Origin: Diploptera punctata
Lineage: Eukaryota > Arthropoda > Insecta > Blattodea > Blaberidae
Reading direction: 5' to 3'
Length of the DNA stretch: 64,000 bases
Assembly: GCA_030220185.1 (NCBI GenBank)
Contig: JASPKZ010004201.1
Location: forward strand, 556,001-620,000
How positions within the stretch are numbered: the stretch's first letter is position 1; every line of letters begins with the position of its first letter. A program made the position numbers and the translations under genes. Positions 1 to 9,040 of the stretch are shown piece after piece. The notes under the pieces are model-generated. The model ran no database searches. It was not told the origin of the DNA and saw only the letters and a program-made list of their open reading frames with translations.

Positions 1-442
1 ACATTTATAAAACCACAGTAGATTATTTCCTGAATTACGGCCGACCAATTACATCAACAACTGTGTAATTATATCATGTAACTTAAGATCATGACATTTG
101 CTTGAAGCTATTATTTAGTTACAACTGCTTGAAATTTGATACCTCTATTTGTGTAAACTTAGTTCACATTACCATATCGGTTTATTTTCATGTTCTAATT
201 TCCATCAAATTGTTTGTAAGTGTCCAAAACATGCTTCAATCTCTGCATAATTAATAATAATGATAACAATAATAGCAATCTTAACTTATGTTATAACAGC
301 ACAAAAACAGATTGAATTATTAAACGGCATTGCAGAGAAAGTTGGTCTGCATATTTATTTTGGAAAAAACCGAATACATTTCATGTAATAAACAAGTACC
401 AAAATACCTGGAAACCAGATATGGAAAAATTAAACTAGTTTC
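1..442. other. AT-rich DNA without recognised genes
   Basis: I see no coding signature, RNA gene or clear repeat family here, only AT-rich sequence with a short imperfect AAT run near 250-280. Confidence 0.5.
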
Positions 443-1114
443 ACAATTTAAATATGTTACTTACTTACTCACTGCCACTATCGAACCCGTAGGTTCATGG
501 CCGCGGGGACATAAGCTCTCCATACATCCCTATCCTGAGCTAATGCTTTCCAATCATTCCCTGTATAATCTACTTCCCTCAAATCATAGTTAATGTTATT
601 CTCCCACCTCATTATTGGTCTACCAACTGGGCGTTTTCCCTCTGGCTTTCCTACAAGAAGCTTTCATTCAAGTCTATCATTCCCCATACGTACATGTCCT
701 ATCCATCGCAGTCTATGAGACTTAACTGTTCTTATTATATCTGGCTTCCTATAAAGACCATGTAGTTCATTGTTATGTAGTCTTCTCCATTCACCTGTCT
801 GTTCATCTCTCTTTGGTCCAAAAATTTTCCTAAGTACTTTATTCTCAAATATTCTCGTACTTGTAATCTCGTTCCTTCCCTTAAAGTAAGAGTCCATGTT
901 TCGCACTCATATAGTATAACTGGTGGAATAATAGTTTTATATATTTTCAGTTTAACGGAACCTATGTTTAATTTCTTTGTGCGTCTCATTCCTATTTGTG
1001 ATTATTGTTCCTAGGTATTCGAATTCAGCCACTTCCTCGAAATTTCCCTCATTTGTCATTAACTGTCCATTAGCTACGTGTGACCATATAGATTTATTAC
1101 AATTTAAATATGTT
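443..1114 (-). mobile_element. 5'-truncated RTE-A copy with 16-bp target-site duplication
   Basis: The plus strand reads the reverse complement of the RTE-A 3' end: a TTAC tandem tail at about 459-468, then the 3' terminal coding sequence back to about 1098. Minus-strand frames at 664-906 and 735-989 carry typical C-terminal RTE-A residues such as GPKRDEQTGEW and RLRWIGHV but are split by frameshifts. The copy is flanked by ACAATTTAAATATGTT at 443-458 and again at 1099-1114, a perfect 16-bp direct repeat that fits target-primed reverse transcription. Only about 640 bp is present, with a deletion near the upstream end, so it encodes no reverse transcriptase and is dead. Confidence 0.9.
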
Positions 1115-1194
1115 GAAAACAGCATTTCGGCTTACTCACAACATCTATAATAAAAAATACATATATTTTTATACATAATTAAGACACTATAACA

Positions 1195-1700
1195 CTGTAA
1201 TTAAACCAGAGTGCCTCTATGGAGCAGAAGCATTAATTTTGAACAGAAAAAATATATTGAAAATACAGTAAAAAGTAATTAAAAATTATAAGAAAACAAT
1301 TTATATATTTAAATCATGGGTGAATCTTATAGGCTCAAAAGTAAAAAGGAAACTAAAATTGTATACAATCATTCATAGTGATGTTAGAAAACAAAGGTTA
1401 AATTTTATGGACATATTAAACGAATGGATTCAAATAGGCTTTAAAAACAAATATTGGAATTGTACGAAAATAGAAGTCGATACTATAAAATGAATTGGTG
1501 AAGTAAAAAGGACTTAAAATTGGCAGGAATTACTCAAGAAGGTAGCATAAACAGAGATATCTTTAGAATTAATATGCACAAGTGGCAAATTGACCAGGAG
1601 GACAAATCCAAGAACAAAAAACTGGAAAAACATGGACAAAAGAGAGAAAGAAATTCCTTAGCCAAAAGTGGAGGGTCATATGGAGTAAAAGAAACGCGTC
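1195..1700 (+). pseudogene. RTE-type retrotransposon 3' remnant, divergent family
   Basis: Conceptual translation on the plus strand, with stops, gives a pattern typical of the last part of RTE-like polyproteins: VIKPECLYGAEAL near 1198 (compare ILPVILYGCETW of RTE-A), then a stretch ending in GEVKRDLKLAGIT near 1500-1540 and RDIFRINMHKW near 1555-1590. Only the C-terminal region after the reverse transcriptase is represented. The family differs from RTE-A. The assignment rests on motif resemblance alone. Confidence 0.55.
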
Positions 1701-1770
1701 CAAGTACTTTGCGCAGTCCTAAATGGGGTCATTCGCAACAAAAAGTAATAACAATAAAATTAGTAGTCCC

Positions 1771-2235
1771 TTGAGTGAATCTTCTTAGAATGAAAGTCAC
1801 AACACATTTGTGCGGGTGACATAAAATACACCTCCGTAAATAACATCTAGTAACTCCAGCATTTGAAACATCTTGGTCCCTATTTGAGGACAGGTGAAAG
1901 ATAAGATGTCTATGCTTCTTGAACCACATTTTTCCACCTCATATAGTTTGACTTTTTACGTGTTTTCATCCACAACGTAAACACACAATAAGAAACAATT
2001 TAACTAACTATTACTCGAACATCTCAGAATTCTTTATCTTCTCTTGTTTCGGCACCCATCATTGGAATTTTCTCCCCTCTTGTATAAGGGGATGCCCGAC
2101 TCAAAAATAATACAAGACAAGCTTACTGAACATTTATTTAGAAAATATAATACATTATCAAATTTTTGGGATGTATTTATATATTTTATATTTTGTACTT
2201 TCCATTTTGAACTCAACTTAAGGTCTAAGTTACTA
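1771..2235. other. Intergenic AT-rich DNA
   Basis: No protein family, RNA gene or repeat family recognised. The short reading frames here show no recognisable motif. Confidence 0.45.
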
Positions 2236-2251
2236 TTATTATTGACATTAA

Positions 2252-2285
<34 letters not shown>

Positions 2286-2301
2286 GTCATTATTATTATT
2301 A
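2236..2301. repeat. (TTA)n microsatellite
   Basis: Near-uninterrupted TTA triplets with a few substitutions. A short reading frame across it is only a translation of the repeat. Confidence 0.9.
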
Positions 2302-2456
2302 ACAATATTACATTCTACGAGAAACTAGGATTAAAATAGGAAACAATAACAAAACAAAATTAAAAAAACACACGCCATAAATGGGAGAATGTTATATAAA
2401 ATTAAAGTAAAGCAATTGAATTAACAAGGTCCTTACTAAGCCGATTCGTTGAAAGA

Positions 2457-2514
2457 AAATAATAATAATAATCTTTATTTATATACAGAATTTTAATGTT
2501 TACACATCTTTCTG

Positions 2515-2552
<38 letters not shown>
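2457..2552. repeat. (AAT)n microsatellite, interrupted
   Basis: AAT runs at 2457-2472 and 2515-2552 separated by about 40 bp of unique sequence. Confidence 0.85.
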
Positions 2553-2859
2553 GATGATGATGTCTGTTAAACAACATTCAGGTTAACAGGTGTAACAACT
2601 TCTAGGCTAAATATAAACATGACCAATTACACATTGTTTGTTGTAAGTAATCTGACTCTGAAAATAAAAATAAAATCTTGCAATTTAAAAGGATGTGTCT
2701 TTTTTCAGCCCTTATGAACGTTTTATGTTCATAGAAGACCCGTTTGTATTTTCTTGTGCAATTAATAATTAATAATGTACAAGAAAGACAAGTAATATAA
2801 CACAAAGCTAAAACTTTGTCATATTAAGTAATATGTGCGTTGTAGAGTTTTGCTACAAA

Positions 2860-2980
2860 ATTCAAGAAGAGGAAGATGAAAAGATATTTCAACAGCAATT
2901 TAATTCTACGTAGAAATCAGTTATCAGCTGATACTAAACAGACAGTGTTACGTTTATACAAAACTGTAATTTCGTTGGAT
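2860..2980 (+). pseudogene. Short RTE-like reverse transcriptase tail fragment
   Basis: Plus-strand translation gives a short stretch with LSADTKQTVLRLYKTVI, which resembles the LLSKNVKLKIYKTIILP segment downstream of the RTE reverse transcriptase. It ends abruptly. It may belong with the remnant at 1195-1700, but this is a weak assignment based on about 40 residues. Confidence 0.35.
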
Positions 2981-3400
2981 ATCCATAGATTGAAATGACA
3001 TTTTTAATTATTAGATTCCGAGAATCTGAACTCCGCCAATATTTGAATCCGGTTAAAACGTCGGTTAAATCAACCATAAGCTCTCTCTCATATCCAATGA
3101 AGAAAAATAAATTAAAACTCATATCAAAGCTTCAAAATTGGAGTTCGTATAATTTCAGACTAAACTATATTTAATCATAAAAATCGATTTCGTATTCGTT
3201 AGGATAATTCTTTTGAAAATGTAGATGCGATTCAGAATTACAACATATACAAATTAAACTAATAGGTATATATGAATACAATGCCAAGACCCAATAGGTC
3301 ATTCAAGTAGAGTGTGTCCCATTGAATCACTAACATAAAGAAATATAAATATCTTGTCACTCAGTAAATTTAAAAATATGTATCTCATCTTGTCTTACTA

Positions 3401-3842
3401 ACAAGGGAACTGTCAACTATTGCATGCTGAAACCAACCTTGAAATTTCTCTCAGATAAGTGTTGTGATGTACCAAGGCCGTGTCCAAAAAATTATCGGCC
3501 GTTTTAAAGTGCAAGGCACAGAAATTGAAGTCAAAATCCAACAATGGCAATCCACTGTACGGAGCAGATGCACATCACTGCATGAGTTAAGCAAAGAGTG
3601 GAGTCAGGCGGGACGTGTCGCGGACGGCGTCGGTAGTGAGGATTTTCCAGTCTGCCAATACAGGAGTTATATTACTTCCCTATATTTTAAATGAGAAATT
3701 TGGAGCTGGATTTTAGTATCTTGCTATTAAAAACGGCAGATATTTTTTTTTTGATACGGCCTTTGTAGGCCTACATCACAACTCTTCACTGAAATAAATA
3801 TCTAGGTAAGTTTCGGCCCGAAATGGTTGACAGTTCCCTTAT
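3401..3842 (+). mobile_element. Long-TIR MITE, copy 1, TA target site
   Basis: A 442-bp element starting ACAAGGGAACTGTCAAC and ending GACAGTTCCCTTAT, with TIRs of about 105 bp that share GTTGTGATGTACCAAGGC-type sequence and a run ending CTGCCGTTTTTAA. TA at 3399-3400 and 3843-3844 is the expected duplication for a Tc1/mariner-mobilised element. It has no transposase. Two further copies lie at 8071-8427 (inverted, truncated) and 21727-22102. It sits inside the left TIR of the mariner-like element, so it inserted later. Confidence 0.85.
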
Positions 3843-3859
3843 TAGAAACTCTCTAAGGT

Positions 3860-5675
3860 TGTTAAAAATGAAAATTATGACTCTAGTGCGCATGTGCGAG
3901 TATGACGACAACAGAGTTAAAATAGCGGAATTCACGGTACAACTGATAGTAAAATGTTGCTATTGGTTAACCGAGATGAAGTTTCCAGTTACAGTGCTAA
4001 GATGATTTAGGCAAGAATATGGTGAAAATGCTCCAGAGCGTTGTACCATTGTGAAATGGTATAATCAGATATTGGAAATATGCTCTATTTGTTAAGGAAG
4101 AAGAGAAGCGGCAAAAACGCAGTGTCCGCAGCTAAAGTTGAATAGGTAAGCATTTCAGCGCAACACAAGGAAATCAATTCGACGAGCCAGTTTAGAGCTG
4201 GGTATTCCGAAGTAAACTGTTTACAACATTGTTCAGAGAAGATTGCGTCTTAGAGCATACAAAATCCAACTTGTTCAAAAGCGACATCGAAATGATAAAC
4301 ACAGACGGACCGAGTTCGCTAATGTAATATTAGCCCCATTGAAGATGACGATGAATCCCTCAAACACGTCGCATTCTGAGACAAAGCAACTTTTCACAAG
4401 GGTAGGTGAGATGCACAGCCATAACTGTGGAATATGGGAAGAAGAAAAGTCACCTGTCATGACGGAATATGAACGTAATGGCCCCAAAGTTAACGTGTGG
4501 TGTGCTGAATTGTTATACTGTAAAGGGACCTTTCTTCTTTGCTAAAAGCACAATCAACATAACATAAATTAAACAACCAAACTAAAATCATCATAACAAA
4601 ATATAATCAAGCATCAAATAAACTTAAATACACAACAATATACAAAACAACACCATAAACACCAATTTCACCCTACCACTGCAGGACGACCTACTCAATT
4701 CCTTCGGGCTCATCACTCTTCCTCAAGATATCAGGGGTTGCCGCACACTTGGCACCTTTAAGTCACGCTTATACAGTTACCCGTTGTCTAATAATTAATT
4801 TATCTTTATTTATTTAAATGTATACTATACCATTAATAATTTTTTCTCGTTTTTTTTATACCTTGTACGTATTATATATTTAATTCGTTAAATTTAGAGT
4901 AAATCAAAATAGATTATAAATATTGATTGTATTGTATTGTTTTTATAATATGTAATTGTTTATGTAGTTGTAAGACTATTTTTTTTGTATTTTTTTAAAA
5001 ACCTGGTTGAGTGGTAGACAAGGCCTTAAGGCCTTAACTCTGCCAGGTAAAATAAAGTTATTTATTTATAAAATACACCTACAACATTATTGCTGCTCAC
5101 CGCTCCGAATAATGATTAAACAACTAACACAGCCATCGTTTTATTACTATAAACACTTACACTTCGGAGCCTCCTTCAAAATTAGCGGGGCTGAAAGGCT
5201 CAGCCTTGTAACCAGCGGGCATTAATACAATGTATTAATCTTCCGAAAGGAACTTCATAGCCGCCCATAGAGTGCTGCACTTGTTGTTCCAATACACAAA
5301 CATTGATAGAGACACGATACTTATGAATGATGGAGAACTATGCAGTTCCGCAAATACCCGATGAGCTCTTCTTCCAGCAAGGTGAAACTCTTCCACATTA
5401 TGCCAATGAAGTTAAAGGCTATCTCATCACGAAATTTTGAAACAAGTGGATCGGATAATCAGGACCCATTAAATGGCCTCCAAGGTCACCAGATTTGATC
5501 TCCTTAGATTTTTTTGTTTATCGAACTCCTGTAAAGGTCCTGGCTGACCTCAGAGGACGGATAAGAGACGATCGTGCTTACATCACACCTGTAATGCTGC
5601 GATACACATGGATGGAAACAGAATACAGTCTTGGTATTATTCGGGCCACTGGAGACGCACATGCGGAGATCTATT
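3860..5675 (+). pseudogene. Mariner-like (DDxD) transposase pseudogene, interrupted
   Basis: Frameshifted pieces in order: an N-terminal helix-turn-helix-like part near 3860-4140 (FRQEYGENAPERCTIVKWYN); a middle part near 4243-4540 (LRAYKIQLVQ, HRRTEFANVI, CGIW, YERNGPKVNVWCA); and after an insertion the C-terminal part near 5291-5675 (MMENYAVPQIPDELFFQQ, then WPPRSPDLISLDFF, then RGRIRDDRAYITPVMLRYTW) ending in a stop at about 5675. The motifs FFQQ...PHYANEV and SPDLxxLDFF are the second and third catalytic-acid regions of this transposase type. Multiple stops and frameshifts make it nonfunctional. The start codon cannot be fixed. Confidence 0.8.
4560..5290 (+). mobile_element. Insertion with CR1/Jockey-type non-LTR 3' end plus unidentified DNA
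   Basis: Near 4678-4796 the plus strand encodes the C-terminal tail of a non-LTR protein: DDLLNSFGLITLPQDIRGC, then TLGTFKSRLYSYPLSNN and a stop. A 3' UTR follows, ending at about 5008-5085 with GGTTGAGTGGTAGACAAGG, then CCTTAAGGCCTTAACTCTGC and AATAAAGTTATTTATTTATA. The same 3' UTR signature occurs at 33832-33893 and, inverted, at 61065-61130. The last 200 bp or so before the transposase resumes (about 5086-5290) is not recognised. Both parts interrupt the mariner-like transposase. Confidence 0.7.
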
Positions 5676-5823
5676 GAAATTCGGAGAGTTTCCACGTAAG
5701 ACGAGAATGATAATTCTAAATTCACTAAATAACGAGATATTTATATATCTTTGTGCTAATGATTCAATGGGACCCACTTTTGTGCCCTTAAATAGTGAGT
5801 AATACATTTCCTGTCATATAGGA

Positions 5824-6235
5824 GGTGCCAAATATACTTACTTACTTACTGGCACTATCGAACCCGTAGGTTCATGGCCGCACGGACATAAGCTCTCCAT
5901 ACATCCCTATCCTGAGCTAATGCTTTCCAATCATTCTCTGTATAATCTACTTCCCTCAAATCATAGTTAATGTTATTCTCCCACCTCATTCTTGGGCGTT
6001 TTCCCTCTGGCTTTCCTACAAGAAGCTTCCATGCAAGTCTTTCATTCCCCATACGTGCAACATGTCCTGCCCAACGCAGTCTACGAGACTTAACTGTTCT
6101 TATTATATCTGGCTTCCTATAAAGACTATGTAGTTCATTGTTATGTAGTCTTCTCCTTTCACCTGTCTGTTTATCTCTCTTTGGTCAAAAAATTTTCCTA
6201 AGTACTTTATTCTCAAATACTGGTGCCAAATATAC
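5824..6235 (-). mobile_element. 5'-truncated RTE-A 3' fragment with 14-bp TSD
   Basis: TTAC tail at about 5838-5850 followed by the RTE-A 3' coding end to about 6221. The minus frame at 5855-6052 keeps MGNERLAWKLLVGKPEGKRP and runs to the family C-terminus AMNLRVR. Direct repeats GGTGCCAAATATAC at 5824-5837 and 6222-6235 flank it. It lies about 45 bp beyond the end of the mariner-like element. Confidence 0.9.
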
Positions 6236-6599
6236 AAAGCATAAATTAATTAAACCGAAGAAATTTACCGGGTTAAAGAGGAGCTCCAAAACAAGAACTA
6301 GGGGTCTCAGTCAAGCAATATCTGAGTTATTAGATAGATGTTAAAGTTGTTTACGTTTTATACTCGAAATCCAATATTAAAGTTACAATGGGATGTAGGA
6401 TTGTAGCATGGAGTGGGATGGCACCAGCCCTGTAAACCATCTGCATCACGTGTGGATCGTACCATCTGCATGTATTTACACTAATTACAATTATGAACAT
6501 TATGAATTAATTAATAGTATAATTGTGGTGGATGAAATAATTCAGGTTGTATAAAATACAGTCTGCAAACATTTTTGTATTATTAACAACGTACCCGAA

Positions 6600-6770
6600 A
6601 ATCTATGGTCCAGGTGTAGCATCGTTGCTAGGGCACATTATAAGCCGGGGATCATCCCCGTTAGGGATAAGTTTTCTCGAAGCAAATTTTTTCGGTATTC
6701 TTTGTTTATAAGAGAAATGTAAGGAATGTCTTAAATATTCGTATTGTCTTAGACTTTACCCCGGCATTGA
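6600..6770 (+). mobile_element. Possible old SINE remnant
   Basis: The stretch contains a tRNA-like TAGCATCGTTGCTAGGGCA (A-box-like) and a body with TTTTTTCGGTATTCTTTGT and TATAAGAGAAATGT, resembling the body of the repeat at 7236-7440. No tail or target duplication is evident, so this is a weak call. Confidence 0.35.
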
Positions 6771-6939
6771 ACTTATAATTCATAATTCAACCTGGGAGAT
6801 CCTCAATTTTATTCTGTGGCCAAAAAAAAAAATACCTGAAATTCAGAGATAAAAATCATCTACCGACAGGACGTGTCTCTAAGACTTGAGAGACATATCA
6901 TATGTAATGGTAAGGACAAAATGATATATTAAACATTGG

Positions 6940-7230
6940 TAGAGATGGAAAAAATATGGAGAGAGGTTGGTGGCGAAGGATGTCATATAGGGGCAAGACG
7001 GGAAAGAGGTAAGAAGTGGTAGAGGTATGCGAGGGAAAGAAAGAGTAGTGTGGGAGAAGGATGGCAGAGAACAGTATGGGACAAAGGGAGGTAGGGAGGC
7101 TGGAAGGAGCTAAATATAGGAATGCAGGAAGACAAAGATAGGGAGGGAGAATGGTGAGGGTTAATGAATGATAAATGGGTTGAGGTAGAAAGGGAGAGGG
7201 AGAAAGGGTGAGGGACGGGGAGAGATATAT
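6940..7230 (+). repeat. Purine-rich low-complexity tract
   Basis: About 290 bp strongly enriched in A and G on the plus strand, with GGGAGA/GGTAGA-like words and no coding signature. Confidence 0.7.
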
Positions 7231-7235
7231 AATAC

Positions 7236-7440
7236 TAGTCTGTAAGACCAGCCTAATGGGCTAGTGCTCAGAGCTTCTGACTAAAATTCATTGGATCCCG
7301 GATTATATTCTGGGTCGACACAGGAATTTTTCCTTATAAGAGAAATATTCGTTCAATCGCCCAAGTTTGGATATAGACTAAGTTTAGATTTAAGGACTGG
7401 TGCTTCATTATAATCCATCCCTTATTATATCATCGGGATA
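7236..7440 (+). mobile_element. tRNA-derived SINE remnant
   Basis: CCTAATGGGCTAGTGCTCAG resembles a tRNA A-box arm. About 30 bases on, GGATCCCGGATTATATTCTGG sits where a B box would be, though decayed. The following GGAATTTTTCCTTATAAGAG matches the SINE-like stretch at 6600-6770. Moderately supported as an old Pol III-type repeat. Confidence 0.45.
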
Positions 7441-7716
7441 ACGTAACTCTGCCTTCCAGATTTGCCAACTTAAGAAGTGGGATACAATTTCGCAATGCCA
7501 GGAGAGAATACTATAAATGCCATAAAGAAAACCTGGTAGCAATGGCAAAAAAAATAGTCTCAAATTAAAATCTATCCATAATAATGTAGCCCATTATTGA
7601 GTCTCTCCTCTGTAAGGAGTTACAAGACCAAGTTATTTTTTGGTTGCCTTATTCGCTCTTAGATGTCATGGATGGCATGCGGTCAAGACACCAAGCCAAT
7701 GTGAAATCTAACAGGT

Positions 7717-7962
7717 AACTTAGGTACTACTAGGACATTGTTGTCGGTAAATTTTGCTTAGAGGCCTCTTTATTCAGGCTTAAAGATCTTTTAGATGCCT
7801 AAAAATCTTCAGACTCGGGACCCACGACTTAAAGTCCCTTCCGGAGGACTTGATCCTTGGATTTTTCCGTCCTAAAAAAACCATCGATCCCGGCCGGCTT
7901 TGAACCCGCGACTCTCGGAACCAGAGGCAAGGAGCATAACAACTAGTCCACCGCGGTCAACA
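7717..7962 (-). mobile_element. tRNA-derived SINE, family 1
   Basis: On the minus strand the element opens with a tRNA-like head: GTGGACTAGTTGTTATGCTC (A box) and, about 30 bases later, GCGGGTTCAAAGCCGG (B box), followed by a body with ATCCAAGGATCAAGTCCTCC. A closely similar copy is at 15571-15803, and older copies at 12610-12800, 26110-26330 and 63232-63418. Such elements are transcribed by Pol III and depend on LINE machinery. Confidence 0.8.
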
Positions 7963-8070
7963 TTATGACTAAAATATTAAATCGAATTAAAATATGAAAT
8001 CGAAATTGTTAATCGGAAAATAAGAAAAGAAATGTTATCAATGTTTATATTTATCACAGCAGTAATCATA

Positions 8071-8427
8071 GTGATGAACAAAGGCCGTGTCCAAAAAATT
8101 CTGCCGTTTTTAACTACTAGACACTAGAATCCAGCGCCAAATCCCTCATTTAAACTATAGGGAAGTAATACAACACCTGTATTGGCAGACTGGAAAACCC
8201 TCACTACCCACCGTCCCGCCTCACTCCACTCTGTGCTTAACTCATGCAGGGATGCACATCTGCTCCGTACAGTGGGCTGCCATTGCTGGATTCTGATTTA
8301 GATTTCTGTGTCTTGGACTTTAAAACGGCAGATAATTTTTTTCGACTGGGTCTTTGTACATCACAACGCTTCTCTGGGAGAAATTTCAAGGTAAGTTTCG
8401 GCATTCAATATTTGACAGTTCCCTCGT
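8071..8427 (-). mobile_element. Long-TIR MITE, copy 2 (inverted, left-truncated)
   Basis: Inverted relative to the copy at 3401-3842: it reads AAGGCCGTGTCCAAAAAATT, then the interior in reverse (CTGTATTGGCAGACTGG), and ends TTTGACAGTTCCCTCGTCAG. The outermost part of one TIR is missing and no TA duplication is visible. The reading frame at 8244-8456 lies inside this element and is not a gene. Confidence 0.8.
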
Positions 8428-8439
8428 CAGTTGGTAATA

Positions 8440-9040
8440 CACGGGCTCAAGTGTAGAGCTTGATTAAATCGATTGGTGGTGTTTTCACAGTGTTTAAGAC
8501 AAATACTGGGTTGAAATTTCATCGTCAGAACCCAATCCATTACAAACATAGTTTCAACACTTACTAGAATTAAATTAGTGGCGTCTATCGAGAAATAAAA
8601 CACAAAATAAATTCAAAAGACATAACCGGTTTACTGGATATACCCAAATATTCTACACGCGATATGTTCTAAAGCATTTTTATGAGAGAAATAAGTGCTT
8701 GGGCTTAAATACAACTTTACTATCTGCAATATAACAACATCGAGAAAATGTTTTTAAAATCGAGGAAAAATCTTGTCCCTGCTCCGTCCCTATCCCAATT
8801 TATGAAAATCTATTATGTATATAATGCAAATATACTATATATTACTATTTTTATGAATTTTTTAAGTGCATTTTATATTAAATCTGCAAATTTCCAAAAT
8901 AATTTGTTACATAATTTCTCCAATAAGAAATTATTTCAATGTAAATACAGTCATCTTTTCCGACTGTTACTGAAACAAAGAAATTGTAGCGTTACTTGTA
9001 TTATGATTACTTATGGGCTGTGCATCCTTAGTTTTTTATT
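8440..9040. other. AT-rich DNA without recognised genes
   Basis: No recognisable protein motif. The 102-codon frame at 8748-9056 is rich in Phe, Leu, Asn and Lys as expected from AT-rich noncoding DNA and runs into the next repeat block. Confidence 0.45.

Larger units (their letters stand above)
3311..5778 (+). mobile_element. Mariner-like element with about 88-bp TIRs and two internal insertions
   Basis: The sequence from 3311 (GTGTCCCATTGAATCACTAA) pairs as an inverted repeat with the end at about 5692-5778, where the reverse complement reads GTCCCATTGAATCATTAGCA. The similarity continues inward for roughly 88 bp and resumes beyond a MITE that sits at 3401-3842. The interior is a decayed Tc1/mariner transposase (separate entry). 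Removing the MITE (about 444 bp) and a second insertion of about 730 bp between about 4560 and 5290 leaves near 1.3 kb, the usual size of a mariner element. A clear TA duplication at the outer ends was not found, so the exact termini are uncertain by a few bases. Confidence 0.75.

Noticed and set aside
2236..2552. ATT-rich runs considered as a replication-origin or matrix-attachment region
   Set aside because: Similar microsatellites are scattered throughout the window, often at retrotransposon tails, and nothing specific supports a functional role.
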